Source: Dictyocoela muelleri (lineage: Eukaryota > Microsporidia). From it: a stretch of DNA of 12,015 bases. The notes under the pieces are model-generated. The model searched no databases. It worked only from the letters and a program-made list of their open reading frames with translations, and was not told the origin of the DNA. This document shows, piece after piece, positions 1 through 7,978 of this stretch (position 1 is the first letter of the stretch; each line of letters opens with the position of its first letter). The stretch is taken from NCBI GenBank assembly GCA_016256075.1, contig SDVU01000602.1, forward strand, positions 1 to 12,015, written 5' to 3'. The position numbers and the translations under genes are program-made.

Positions 1-133
1 TTATTTATAAAAAAATTTGATTTAAAAATATAATATGAAGGGCTGTGATATTTTTTTTAAAAAAAATCAAAATTTTGTTTTTCTTTAGAATGTTGCCCAG
101 TTTCTAAAATTGTGTAACATTCTAAAGAAGACC
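1..133 (+). mobile_element. Merlin-0: right end of a Merlin-type DNA transposon (left part outside window)
   Basis: The last bases, reading inward from 133 on the minus strand as GGTCTTCTTTAGAATGTT, resemble the terminal inverted repeat of Merlin-2 (GGTCTTCTAGCGTATGTT at 6979 inward). As in that element, the terminus folds back: 81-94 and 116-129 are perfect 14-base inverted arms. The 80 bp before the hairpin are A/T-rich with no coding trace, as in the 3' tails of the other Merlins here. The left end, the transposase and one copy of the target duplication lie outside the window, so the family call rests on terminus similarity only. Confidence 0.55.
81..129. repeat. Terminal hairpin of Merlin-0
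   Basis: TTCTTTAGAATGTT at 81-94 is the exact reverse complement of 116-129, with a 21-base spacer. The inner arm is an inverted copy of the transposon terminus, the same design seen at the ends of Merlin-1, Merlin-2 and the MITE-like element. Confidence 0.7.
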
Positions 134-899
134 CGAAAATGATTATGTTTATGATATAAACAGAACAGTGGTAAAACAGGATCATATTTGGAAAAGACCA
201 TTCATGATAATGAATATCCGATGAATGAGAGTATTACTTGACAAATACCATTCAAAACAATAGGTTATTGTCAAAAACATAAGACCTGTGTTGTAGGTTG
301 AGAGAATGTAGTGTTTTTATTAAGTATTAGGTTTTAAAACAAACACTACATGTTTAAAATGTGAAACATAAGGTAATAATTGTAATACGTTGATTATTGA
401 TAAATGTGAAACAAATAGCGATTAAAGGTAATAAAGAGAAAGAAGTTTTAAATAAATGGGATTATTTTCAAAAGCATATTCTGAGTTCAATAAAGGTTTA
501 CATTTTAAGAAACATCTTTTAGATATTAAAAGTATTTATATAAGACAAATTCTTAAAATACAGTCATCACCGGCCGAACACGGCAATATGATAAAAACCC
601 CTGTAAAACGCCAAATATTTTATAAAATAAATAGTAAAAACTCGAATATTGGCTAATATAAGTAAATTATCATGCAAATTAAAAGGAAACCCGAATGATA
701 AAATATATATTATCCGTAAAAATTTTAATTTTACAATAGGAAATAACGTTTATACTCGAATAAAATCTGAATTTTTATTATAAACTACACTTTTCGCACA
801 TTTATTCTGTCTTAAGAATATTTTTCATCGCTATTTTTTAAAAAACGGCATAAACTTTACGCATACTTTTTTCGTCTTACAAAAACTTTTTTATATATA
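134..899. other. Intergenic stretch without a supported gene
   Basis: I see no recognisable gene or element. A 66-codon open frame at 456-656 (+) has no recognisable motif and lacks the CCC motif before its ATG. One stretch at about 566-612 is richer in G+C than its surroundings. An 11-base inverted repeat (ATGTAGTGTTT near 307, its complement ending near 349) could form a stem-loop. None of this justifies a gene call. Confidence 0.4.
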
Positions 900-966
900 T
901 TTTCCTTCTTTTATGGTTATGAGTGATACTTCCATAAAGATTTTTTAAGAGGCTTAAAGAGAATAA
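900..966 (+). repeat. Direct flanking duplication, copy A (left of MULE-A)
   Basis: This matches 3660-3745 in the same orientation. Both begin with TTTTCCTTCTT, followed by TAT.GTTATGA..GATACTT and then a TTTTTTAA(A)GAGG.TTAAA block; copy B carries about ten extra bases in the middle. The two copies directly abut the left and right ends of MULE-A. Identity over the first 46 bases is roughly 80 percent by eye. Confidence 0.6.
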
Positions 967-2296
967 CAGTATATTGGCAAGGTCTGGATACCGATAAACT
1001 CGGCAGACATTCAAAAAGCGAAAACTGGACCATCTTATAAAAATTAATAACTTATTACCTATGAAAAACTTTCAACAGAAAAAAATCAAAAAGGTAATGA
1101 TAATCTATAAAGAATGGTTTTATATAATAAAGATAATAGAAGTAATCGTAAATATGGGTGGGGATGAAAACAGAAAAAATTGGGCGACTGTAATTAAAAA
1201 TGAATATTTGTATTTTAGGCATTTATAGAAGAACATAATCATTCTAAGAAATAAATAGCGATTCAAAAAATGCAAGTCTTTAAATATATTAAAGAAAGGG
1301 TCGAAAAAACATAAACAACCAACATAAAAATTGTAAATGCTGCGCCTTCAATGCTAGATGATGAAGTCCTGAGTAAGTTGACAAAATTCAAAAATCTTTC
1401 AGACAAATGTGCAAAACACAAAATAAGAGATTGGTTTCCTAGAAACAAAATTTCGAATATATTTCAAATTTTTTATATAAAGATTTACAAAATTCTAAAT
1501 TACTTCAATATGGCGAAGGTGCATAGTATAAAACGATTTTTAATGGTCTTGTATAAATATTTTAAATTGTAATAAATATTTCTATTTTTTATCGATGGCA
1601 TATTTTAATCAGAACCTTCAAACTTTTGTAGATTAAAAACGATTAATGTTACTTATTTGGGGTATTTCCCCCTTTGTATTGTATTTTATTGAGTGTTAAA
1701 ACAAAAGAGTCAATTAAAAGGGTTTAAAATGCTTAAATATATGACAGAGTGTTCATTTGTTAATATAATTATAGATTTTGAAATCGGAGTAAAATTTGCT
1801 TTTTCAAGATTTTTTATCTATCAAATTCATATGTATGTTCATTTAATTTTGGATAGTAAATAGGGAGAAGCCTAAAAACACCAAATATTTCATCTGATAT
1901 TTATCTAATACAAATACAATTAATTTGTAGAAAAATTTCATAAATCTAGCTTTTATTCATATACATAAAGTAGGATATGTGTCTTATAATTGAAAAAAAA
2001 ATTGGATAAAATACTTAAAATTTTAAATAATTTTATTAAATATTTCATACTTATGTCCAAGAAAACAACAAGAAACCGTTATTTGATATCGATTTTTAAA
2101 TTGTAATTTCAGTATTTTATCAAATATATCGATAACAATCAAATCGCTTGACGCATGGCACAGAAGTTAAAATTTCAAATGTAATATTCTGCATCTAAAT
2201 CTTATAAAATTCTTAGAAATTTTAAAAAAGGAAACTAAAAGGTCCGCGTAACTTTGATACAAACAAAAATAATATATGATACACATAAATGTTATT

Positions 2297-2304
2297 GAAA
2301 AAAA
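2297..2304 (+). repeat. Target-site duplication of Merlin-1, left copy
   Basis: GAAAAAAA directly before the left terminus is repeated exactly at 3463-3470 directly after the right terminus. An 8-bp duplication is the length expected for Merlin (IS1016/IS1595-related) transposons. The bases are low complexity, but position and length fit exactly. Confidence 0.85.
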
Positions 2305-2357
2305 GGCGCTACTGAACAAAACGTGCCCCCTTATATTGGGGGCACGTTTTGTTCAGT
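2305..2357. repeat. Left terminus of Merlin-1, perfect 20-bp hairpin
   Basis: ACTGAACAAAACGTGCCCCC (2311-2330) is followed by a 7-base loop TTATATT and its exact reverse complement at 2338-2357. The outer six bases GGCGCT lie outside the stem. The strong G/C run in an A/T-rich context makes this a very stable fold, as DNA or RNA. Confidence 0.9.
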
Positions 2358-2382
2358 AAAGCAAATTTTTATAAAATTATAA

Positions 2383-2388
2383 CCCCAT
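2383..2388 (+). promoter_or_regulatory. CCCC motif two bases before the Merlin-1 start codon
   Basis: CCCCAT immediately precedes ATG at 2389. The same spacing is found before the starts in MULE-C (CCCCTT-ATG, 11613) and Merlin-3 (CCCTT-ATG, 4120). Microsporidian genes are reported to carry such CCC or GGG motifs next to the start codon, so I use it to choose this start. Confidence 0.5.
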
Positions 2389-3298
2389 ATGGTAATTAAA
2401 TTTAATGATTCATTTTTGAATAAATATCTGATGCAATTGATTGGCTTGTTAGGACTGAATTAATCAATGAAACAAAAAACTGTGAAAAATGCAATGCTAA
2501 TAATTTAGTTAAACTAATAAGAAACACGGGAGAGAGGTTACCTTTTTATAGATGTGGCAAAAAGAATTGCCGTAAGAGGACATCAATATTTCAAGAGACG
2601 TCATTTAATGGATTAAAATTGCAGTTAAATGAATTCTTATTCCCCGTGTTTTTGTTTCTTTGTAATGAAAGAAATTATATCTTCTCTTTAATAACTGCCA
2701 TATCAGAGCATACATATATTTTTTATAAAAATAAAATGATTGATATATTTTCAAAGATTCTAGAGATGAATTTTAGTAAGATTGGAGGACCTGGTATACG
2801 TGTTCAAGTAGATGAATCAGTAATTTCTAGATGTGGAAAAATTCGCAATCCAACATCTATGGATGAAGATATTCGAGATACTACATGGCTGCTGGGTGGT
2901 ATAGAAGAAACAAACAAGAAAATATTTTTCTAAAAAATTGTGCCTAATAGACAATCAGCGACTTTAAAAGATGTAATTGCTAATTATGTAGAGAAAGATA
3001 ATATCTTAGTTACTGATGGCTATCAATCTTATCCTTAAGTGGTGGATGATCTTGATATGGTCCATTGTACTGTAAATCATAGTTTGGGATTTATTAATGA
3101 AGATGGTGATCATACAAATGCGATCGAAAATCTTTGGTCTCATTTGAAAATTTCAAAAAGTGAAAATAGGGCATTAAACAGGATAATATTGCATCATTTT
3201 TAATAGAATTTGAATTTAGAAAAAGGTTTTTGAACTATAAAGATAAAAACCTTATGGATTTTCATTATCTTGAACTATTAAAAACGATCTTTAATTAA
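2389..3298 (+). pseudogene. Merlin-1 transposase, recently broken
   Basis: The ancestral protein of about 300 residues had an N-terminal zinc ribbon and an IS1595/Merlin DDE core. Cys pairs are visible at 2481-2492 (CEKC) and 2553-2570 (C-x4-C), followed by RTSIFQETSF. The first catalytic Asp is in VDES at 2811, the second in TDGYQSYP at 3015, and the third acidic residue in HTNAIENLWSHLK at 3126. All three are kept. Damage consists of a frameshift near 2420, in-frame stops at 2931 and 3036, and a one-base slip in a T run near 3198, after which EFEFRKRF continues in another frame. The start follows the CCCC motif. The only gene in the element, it reads away from the left hairpin. Confidence 0.88.
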
Positions 3299-3422
3299 AG
3301 TATATTGATTAACAAGTTCATTTTCTTTGATATGGTTTATTAATCATTATTTGTTATCTATATTCTTTAAGTAATATTTATTTATTTCTTTACTATAAAA
3401 TACTTATATGCAAAACAAAAAA

Positions 3423-3462
3423 TGTCCCCAATATAAGGGGACACGTTTTGTTCAGTAGCGCC
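3423..3462. repeat. Right terminus of Merlin-1
   Basis: This is the reverse complement of the left terminus, with C-to-T type differences around the CCCCC run. TGTCCCC/GGGGACA (3423-3429 and 3436-3442 region) still forms a short stem. The inner arm further left (CAAAACAAAA near 3410) is a decayed version of the perfect arm found at the left end. Confidence 0.85.
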
Positions 3463-3470
3463 GAAAAAAA
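3463..3470 (+). repeat. Target-site duplication of Merlin-1, right copy
   Basis: GAAAAAAA is identical to 2297-2304 and lies directly outside the right terminus. Confidence 0.85.
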
Positions 3471-3659
3471 TGAAAAAATTACGTATAGTAACAATGAATT
3501 ATGAATATTAAAGAAAATATTTTTTTATAATGATAAATAAGATTTTTTCATAAAAACTTGCTTAAATACTTTTTTTAATATTTTATGACACATTTACCTC
3601 TTTTCTAATTGTTGCCATATTTAACGGCTTCTCGCATATGCCAATATACCGCCCACAGA

Positions 3660-3745
3660 TTTTCCTTCTTATATAGTTATGACCGATACTTTCCTGAAGA
3701 ACATTTTCTTCTTTTATTTTTTAAAGAGGTTAAAAGCCTCTCTTA
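3660..3745 (+). repeat. Direct flanking duplication, copy B (right of MULE-A)
   Basis: This is the same-orientation partner of 900-966, beginning about eight bases after the right inverted repeat of MULE-A. An inner GAGG.TTAAAAG.CCTC inverted motif near 3725-3741 is not preserved in copy A. See the entry for copy A for the match. Confidence 0.6.
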
Positions 3746-3919
3746 TTACACTTCAAAATATTTATCCTAACTTTAATCTCCGCGAAATTATAAAAATATC
3801 TCCGATAAGTTATTTTTTGTTTTCTCCATTACTTTTTATAACTATTTTGTTTAATTAATATCCATGTTTAAAGGTAAAAATTTCCCAAAAAAATTATTTG
3901 ATAAAAAATTTTTAAACGT

Positions 3920-4041
3920 AAATAATTAAATACTGACAATATACATAACTGCCAATTCGGGGTGTTATTTCCAGAAATAGATTTTAGAAATTTGTTCTTG
4001 TACATTAAGTAATATTTCAGTAATAAGAAAACAGAAACCCT
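3920..4041 (-). mobile_element. SINE-1, tail part (minus strand), left of Merlin-3
   Basis: This matches the complement of 10990-11086 in SINE-2. The clearest stretch is TGACAATATACATAACTGCC against TGACAACATCCATAGCTGCC. From that block to the break, the spacing is 87 bases here and 90 in SINE-2. The sequence then continues at 7979, past Merlin-3. Identity is moderate (about 65-80 percent by eye depending on the block), so this is an old copy. Confidence 0.65.
4034..4041 (+). repeat. Probable target-site duplication of Merlin-3, left copy
   Basis: GAAACCCT here and GAAACCCC at 7979-7986 differ at one base and flank the two Merlin-3 termini. In the uninterrupted SINE-2 the same site reads GAAGTCCA. 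Eight bases is the normal Merlin duplication length. Confidence 0.65.
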
Positions 4042-4064
4042 CGTCTTATTTGATATTCGGTCTA
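4042..4064. repeat. Left terminal inverted repeat of Merlin-3
   Basis: This is the complement of 7955-7978. The ending GATATTCGGTCTA is shared exactly, and the outermost two or three bases differ by a small indel. Confidence 0.75.
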
Positions 4065-4546
4065 AATTAATGTAGATCAAATATCAAAGATAAGCAATTT
4101 TTTTGAAAAAAAAATATGACCCTTATGTTGGAAGATATAAATTTTAATTATATAGTTTTTAACTCTGTTGATGATGCGTACATTTTTTTATTGAAAACAA
4201 TATAATTCCAATAACACGCACCTTTTCATCATGTGGATATATATATATATATCAAAATCACGTATTTATGTTGAAATGAAAAGTAAAGGTATTATTTTTA
4301 GGTGTATAAAAAGAGTTTACCATGTACTTCTCTTATTAACATTAAAATGCCTATAAATCGCTTTATTTTATTAATTTATTGTCTATTATTAAATTTATCA
4401 TATGTTCAAATTCAAAATATAATAAATAATATAAGTTCACAAAGCATTTCTAATGTGAGAAGTATGCTTATAAAAATATTCAGGAAATTAAATAAAAATT
4501 TTTATGTTAGGTGATAATGTGAGAATAGTTGAGGTTGATGAAACGT

Positions 4547-4715
4547 CTATCGGTATAAGGTGCCGTATAAAAAATACCATTTCAGAAGATGATGATAAAA
4601 AAGATACTGTTTGGATTATTGGTGCTAATGATAATAACCCAAAAAGAAAATTATTTGAAGAGAATACCCGATCGCAAATCGCTACAATAACAAATACACT
4701 TGAAAGTATGCATAG
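4547..4715 (+). repeat. 170-bp Merlin-3 segment duplicated across MULE-B, left copy
   Basis: This segment matches 7386-7556 at roughly 85 percent by eye, for example CAGAAGATGATGA, TACTGTTTGGATTATTGG and CTACAATAACAAATACACTT. It ends exactly where the MULE-B left inverted repeat starts, while its partner starts exactly where the right inverted repeat ends. Confidence 0.85.
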
Positions 4716-5843
4716 AAATTTTTCGGCAAAATCGAAAAATAGCAAAAAAATTGTCGAAATTCAATTTTTCGATAAAATATATAATTTTTAAAAATTAAAT
4801 TTGCTAGACCTTATAAATATGAATAAATTACAATTCTTTACATCAAAAAGAGGTGGTAAAATACTTGTTTTTAATTATTATATGTATAATAAAACAATTA
4901 AAAACGAAAAAACATTACATGGTGATGCGTTCGAAGAAATTGTAGTGATGAAATTAGAACATGCATCAATATAAAATATATTTTTTTTAACCTCATTACC
5001 ATGAATTTAACAACCAGCAGACTAGTCGGATTAAAGATAAATTCTACTTTAAATGCGACATTCCATATGAAATTTTTTTTGAAAAAATAAATCATGAAAT
5101 TATTAATTCAAAGATTCTGAATTAAAACATGTTCCTATTATCAGAAATCTTAGGACATACCAACTAAATAATAACAATAAAGAAAAAATGAAGATTATGA
5201 TTTTTATTATAAATTGAAATTTACGATAAGAAATGAAATTATTTTACAATATAAAATTTTTCTCATAAAAATCGAATTTTTTTTTACCGCTAAAACCATA
5301 GAAATTCTTGAAAGAAGTGAAACATGGGTTTGTGACGTGACCCTTCTTTCTTCAACAAATAATTTTTCTCAATCACTAATCATGCATTCAATTTATTCCA
5401 ATAAAATCATACTTTCAGTTTAGGTTTCCATGCAAAATAAAACCTTAATATCATATGATGATGTATTTAATTTTATAAAATCTAAAGTTATTAAATATCC
5501 AAGATATATAAATATTGACTTCGAATTGACAATTTATACATCTTTGAATAATAATTTTCCCTGATTCAAATTTTAGACGATGTTTGTCTCATTTTAGCCA
5601 AATATTAATGAGGTGGATAAAAAAATCAATTTGCGATTATAAAAACGATATTATATTTAGAAAAGTAGTAAAATATTGCTATTTATTAGCATTTATTCCA
5701 TTGGAAAGAGAGGTAATCAAATTTGAAAAAATAAAACTTTTAGCTAATAATTCTTTGAAACTAAATAAATTTTTAATATACTTTGAAAAAAAAAAATTAA
5801 ATATAGGAAATTATAGTAATAAGAATATGATTATATGTCAGTA

Positions 5844-5851
5844 AATGAAAG
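5844..5851 (+). repeat. Target-site duplication of Merlin-2, left copy
   Basis: AATGAAAG here and AATGAATG at 6981-6988 differ at one of eight bases and lie directly outside the Merlin-2 ends. Confidence 0.75.
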
Positions 5852-5880
5852 TGGTCTTCGAGCGTAAGTTGCCCAAGGCA
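5852..5880. repeat. Merlin-2 terminus, transposase 3' side
   Basis: The inverted repeat partner of 6958-6980. TTGCCCAAGGCAA at its inner edge is a short perfect stem with a 3-base loop. Confidence 0.8.
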
Positions 5881-6024
5881 AAAGTAGCTACATTTGACTT
5901 TATATTTTTTTTAAAAAAAAATAATAAATTTAAATGATAAATATAAATTAAATTAAATAAAAATTTATAATAAAAAAGTTAAATAAAAAAACCATTTTAA
6001 TTAAAATAATACTTTAAAATTTCC

Positions 6025-6890
6025 TTAAACACTAAAAAACTCTTCACTAGTTGCATTCATAAGATAACGTCTCCTAAATGTGTATTATAACAACCAGCTA
6101 TCAATTTTCTTTCTTATAAAACCATGTTCTTTACACATTGAGGATTTAAAATGCGACTAAAATCCTTTAAATCATTTGTATGAGTTCTATTCAAACTTAT
6201 AAATCCTTCTGAATGATTACCGATTTCGTGTTCTAGACATAGATTATCAGCAATACCTGGATAATATGAATGTCATTCTGTGTTTAATTTGCTACAAATA
6301 CCAATTTTTTCAACCAAGGCATATGTAAATGTATTTATCTGCCTATTTTCAACTTTTTTTAAAAAATAATGATTCTTATAAGTCGAGTAAATGACACCTA
6401 ATATCCAAATAGTATCTTTAAAATCATCATCATCAGTCGATGTGAGAAATCCAATTATACCTCTTCTTGACAACAAAGTCTCGTCTGCTTCAACAGTTTT
6501 TCCCAATACCCGGATAAAAACCGAACTTTTGTCACAATAAGCTTAAAAAAATTTTAAAATTCTCTTCTTAATATTATTTATTGTTGTATCGGCAATTCCT
6601 TGATATATATTTAATTGTTTATAGATCGAATTATTTAAAAGCAGGTATACAATATGTATCTATTTTGTTAATTCAATCTTGCTATTTGTTGCATATTTTA
6701 TTTTGCGACAAGAAACGAACTCACATCTATAAATAATTATACATTTACTTTTTCTAATCATCTTTTTTAATATTGAATTTCTTCCACAAGTCTCACATAT
6801 GATATGCCTAGACATTATATTGTTTTCAACAATAAATACAAATAATTTAGGCCTGTCCATGAAAATATCATCTAATAAGTGAAATATCAT
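6025..6890 (-). pseudogene. Merlin-2 transposase, broken; two catalytic positions lost
   Basis: Reading from 6890 (CTCTT-ATG), the zinc ribbon CETC and C-x4-C occupies residues 32-61. One frame can then be followed almost throughout, through NNSIYKQLNIYQGIADTT and EADET (first Asp at 6485), DTIWILG, YPGIADNLCLEHE and NHSEGF. Stops in that frame fall at 6662 (TAG), 6545 (TAA) and 6275 (TGA), with no obvious indel until the last 70 codons. The second catalytic Asp motif TDGH has become TE-stop-H, and the IEGFWSHL motif reads LKDFSRIL, so the third acidic residue is Lys. The tail IDSW...FRRRYLMN matches Merlin-3. Decay was mainly by point substitution. Confidence 0.85.
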
Positions 6891-6926
6891 AAGAGGTGAT
6901 TTTTTAATTTAATTATTTTTTTTGCT

Positions 6927-6980
6927 TTTCTAGCGTAAATTGCCTATTTATCAAACTGGGCAACATACGCTAGAAGACCA
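6927..6980. repeat. Merlin-2 terminal hairpin, transposase 5' side
   Basis: TCTAGCGTAAATTGCC (6929-6944) faces GGGCAACATACGCTAGA (6958-6974) across a 13-base spacer, with two mismatches. The outer arm plus AGACCA forms the terminal repeat. Confidence 0.85.
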
Positions 6981-6988
6981 AATGAATG
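6981..6988 (+). repeat. Target-site duplication of Merlin-2, right copy
   Basis: AATGAATG, 7 of 8 identical to 5844-5851. Confidence 0.75.
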
Positions 6989-7385
6989 AATACACAATAA
7001 CGTCTCATATACAAAAAATTCATGTGAAGCATATCACAGATATCTGAATACTAAAATCACAAAAAAGGATAGGCCTCTGAGAACTATTATTTGCATTTTA
7101 CAGAAAGAAGAACATGTGGTTAGATTGTTAATAGAATCTTTACGTAATGGAAAGATTACCCAAAAATTAAAATATGAAGATGTAAAAACCATTTTAACAA
7201 TTATAAACATTTTGAAGGATATGAAGTTTTCGAAGTTTTGGCTAACATTTTTGAAAATTTTACAGGTTAATAAAAATAATTTTACAATTTTTTTTAATAT
7301 TAATATTTCCACTAAATTTTTAAAATATTATATTTTTTTATAAATTAATAAAAGTAAATAATAATTTTATTTTGTTGAAAAATTT

Positions 7386-7556
7386 GCATTGGGTAAAAGA
7401 GGCCGTATAAAAATTCTACTTCAGAAGATGATGACAAAAAATATACTGTTTGGATTATTGGTGCTATAGATAATACATCTTAAAAAATTTTTTATTTGAA
7501 GAGAATACCTGATCGAAAAATCGCTACAATAACAAATACACTTGAAGGTATAATAG
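7386..7556 (+). repeat. 170-bp Merlin-3 segment duplicated across MULE-B, right copy
   Basis: Partner of 4547-4715. It encodes the same RGRIKN...DDKK.TVWIIGA...TNTLEG segment with its own indels. Merlin sequence continues past it from 7557 without interruption. Confidence 0.85.
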
Positions 7557-7954
7557 GCGTGGGTTCATATATGTATACAGATGGACACCTCTCATATCCA
7601 TCGGTAGCAGAAAATTTATGTGTACATCATAAGATAGTCAATCATAGCGGAGGTTTCAGAAATGCTGATTAACACTTACCAATAATATTGAAGGATTTTG
7701 GAGTCATCTAAAAAATGAAATGAGAAAAAGATATAGTGTTAAGAGAATATAAATTGATAATTGGTTAGAAGAGCATAGTTTTAGAAGAAGATATTTTAAT
7801 ACTTCAAATACAAGATAAATATCTGATTATTTTAAAATGATTCTTAAAATGATTTTTAGAAAATAAATTTAAAAATTTTTATTATTTTTGTTATTTTTAT
7901 TGAATTTTAAAATATATAATTATTTATAATTATCCAAGGCCCCTACCTTGGTTG

Positions 7955-7978
7955 TAGACCGAATATCAAACAAGACCC
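7955..7978. repeat. Right terminal inverted repeat of Merlin-3
   Basis: Complement of 4042-4064. A separate small stem CCAAGG/CCTTGG lies just inside at 7934-7951. Confidence 0.75.

Larger units (their letters stand above)
2305..3462 (+). mobile_element. Merlin-1: full-length Merlin DNA transposon inserted in MULE-A
   Basis: The element is 1158 bp, with terminal inverted repeats of about 40 bp that start GGCGCTACTGAACAAAAC at 2305 and match the complement of the right end, ending at 3462, with very few differences. It is flanked by a perfect 8-bp duplication. It carries one transposase frame on the plus strand. The conserved ends and intact target duplication mark it as one of the younger insertions here, yet its transposase is already broken. 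It separates the last coding block of the MULE-A transposase from the rest. Confidence 0.92.
1061..3540 (+). pseudogene. MULE-A transposase (FLYWCH zinc finger + MULE DDE core), broken and split by Merlin-1
   Basis: The intact ancestor was a Mutator-like transposase that binds its own element ends and moves them by cut-and-paste. A FLYWCH finger is visible at 1159-1242: Trp at 1159, a TGA where the first Cys is expected, Cys at 1189 and His-Asn-His at 1234-1242. The MULE N-domain follows (1351-1440, LDDEVLSKLTKF), then a NSK...GTF-like patch near 1500-1550. The DFE motif with the second catalytic Asp is at 1774, in the same frame as the finger. The C-terminal NN...DAWHRS and EILKKE motifs lie at about 2140-2240 in another frame. 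The last block, EKKLRIVTMNYEY, appears only after skipping Merlin-1, at about 3464-3505. Many stops and at least one frameshift are present. The start at 1061 (ACCTATG) is a guess by analogy with MULE-C. Confidence 0.75.
967..3652 (+). mobile_element. MULE-A: Mutator-like DNA transposon, dead, interrupted by Merlin-1
   Basis: The ends carry the short inverted repeat GTATATTGGCA (969-979) and its complement TGCCAATATAC (3639-3649). Between them lies a decayed FLYWCH plus MULE transposase, split at 2304/3463 by Merlin-1. Without the insert the element is about 1518 bp, against 1533 bp for MULE-B, and the distance from the left end to the DFE codons is 805 against 801 bp. That agreement is the main reason to trust the boundaries. 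The element is flanked by direct duplications of about 70-85 bp (900-966 and 3660-3745). Confidence 0.7.
5852..6980 (-). mobile_element. Merlin-2: full-length Merlin transposon (minus orientation) inserted in MULE-B
   Basis: The element is 1129 bp, with 23-base inverted repeats (TGGTCTTCGAGCGTAAGTTG at 5852 and, complemented, TGGTCTTCTAGCGTATGTTG at 6980) showing two mismatches. It is flanked by an 8-bp near-perfect target duplication. Both ends fold back. On the right, CTAGCGTAAATTGCC (6930-6944) is the inner arm facing 6959-6974. On the left there is a shorter TTGCC-CAA-GGCAA stem. The single transposase gene reads from right to left. The insertion separates the YFEK and C-terminal blocks of the MULE-B transposase. 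Confidence 0.9.
4813..7343 (+). pseudogene. MULE-B transposase (FLYWCH + MULE core), broken and split by Merlin-2
   Basis: SKRGGKILVFNYYMYN (about 4843-4890) aligns with the FLYWCH start of MULE-C. The finger's Trp and Cys residues follow in a shifted frame (TW at 4916, CVRRNC at 4925). The first catalytic Asp is in WVCDVT (5334), followed by FSQSLIMHSIYSN. The second is in YINIDFEL (5517). CLSHFSQILMRW at 5581 is the C..H zinc-binding part, and AFIPLE and YFEK follow up to 5844. After Merlin-2, one frame is open from 6990 to 7343 with HNNVSYTKNSCEAYHRYLN and ILQKEEHVVRLLIESLRNG, the typical MULE C-terminus. The original start is probably the ATA at 4813 in CC-TT-ATA, a decayed ATG; the first surviving ATG is at 4819. 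Confidence 0.82.
4716..7385 (+). mobile_element. MULE-B: Mutator-like transposon inside Merlin-3, interrupted by Merlin-2
   Basis: The termini are 17-base inverted repeats with two mismatches: AAATTTTTCGGCAAAAT (4716-4732) and the complement of AAATTTTTCAACAAAAT (7369-7385). They coincide with the points where Merlin homology stops and resumes. Inside is a decayed FLYWCH/MULE transposase, split by Merlin-2 at 5851/6981. Net length without the insert is about 1533 bp, very close to MULE-A. The left end folds: ATTTTTCG at 4717-4724 pairs with CGAAAAAT at 4733-4740. Confidence 0.78.
4125..7866 (+). pseudogene. Merlin-3 transposase, badly decayed and split by MULE-B
   Basis: The start at 4125 follows CCCTT and opens LEDINFNYIVFNSVDDAY. 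Traces of the zinc ribbon (FSSCG near 4230, FRC near 4298) are in shifted frames. A helical middle domain is at 4350-4510. The core begins at 4515 with VEVDETSIG (first Asp at 4537), then KKDTVWIIGANDN and IATITNTLES up to the MULE-B boundary. After MULE-B, the region from 7386 repeats the WIIGA...TNTLEG segment. It then continues with YMYTDGHLSYP (second Asp at 7580), HHKIVNHSGGF, NNIEGFWSHLK (Glu at 7690) and WLEEHSFRRRYFN. Several frameshifts and stops are present. All three catalytic positions remain readable but never in one frame. Confidence 0.8.
4042..7978 (+). mobile_element. Merlin-3: Merlin transposon inserted in SINE-1 and itself split by MULE-B
   Basis: The left terminus GTCTTATTTGATATTCGGTC (4043-4062) and the right terminus (7955-7978, reading outside-in GGGTCTTGTTTGATATTC) are inverted repeats with one mismatch over about 21 bases. 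The left end again folds back on an inner arm (about 4074-4094, CAAATATCAAAGATAAG). The transposase lies on the plus strand in two parts, 4125-4715 and 7386-7866, around MULE-B. The Merlin-derived sequence totals about 1267 bp. Removing one copy of the 170-bp overlap between the two parts leaves about 1.1 kb, close to Merlin-1 and Merlin-2. Confidence 0.8.

Noticed and set aside
456-656. 66-codon plus-strand open frame
   Set aside because: It has no motif, no start signal, and no repeat or homologue in the window; frames this long are not rare by chance.
4235-4252. ATATAT run as a regulatory element
   Set aside because: It is a simple repeat within the decayed Merlin-3 zinc-ribbon region, most likely from slippage after the gene died.
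4488-4745. 85-codon minus-strand open frame
   Set aside because: It is the antisense of the Merlin-3 VDET core, which is clearly coding on the plus strand.
7034-7312. 92-codon minus-strand open frame
   Set aside because: It is the antisense of the MULE-B C-terminal domain, which reads well on the plus strand.
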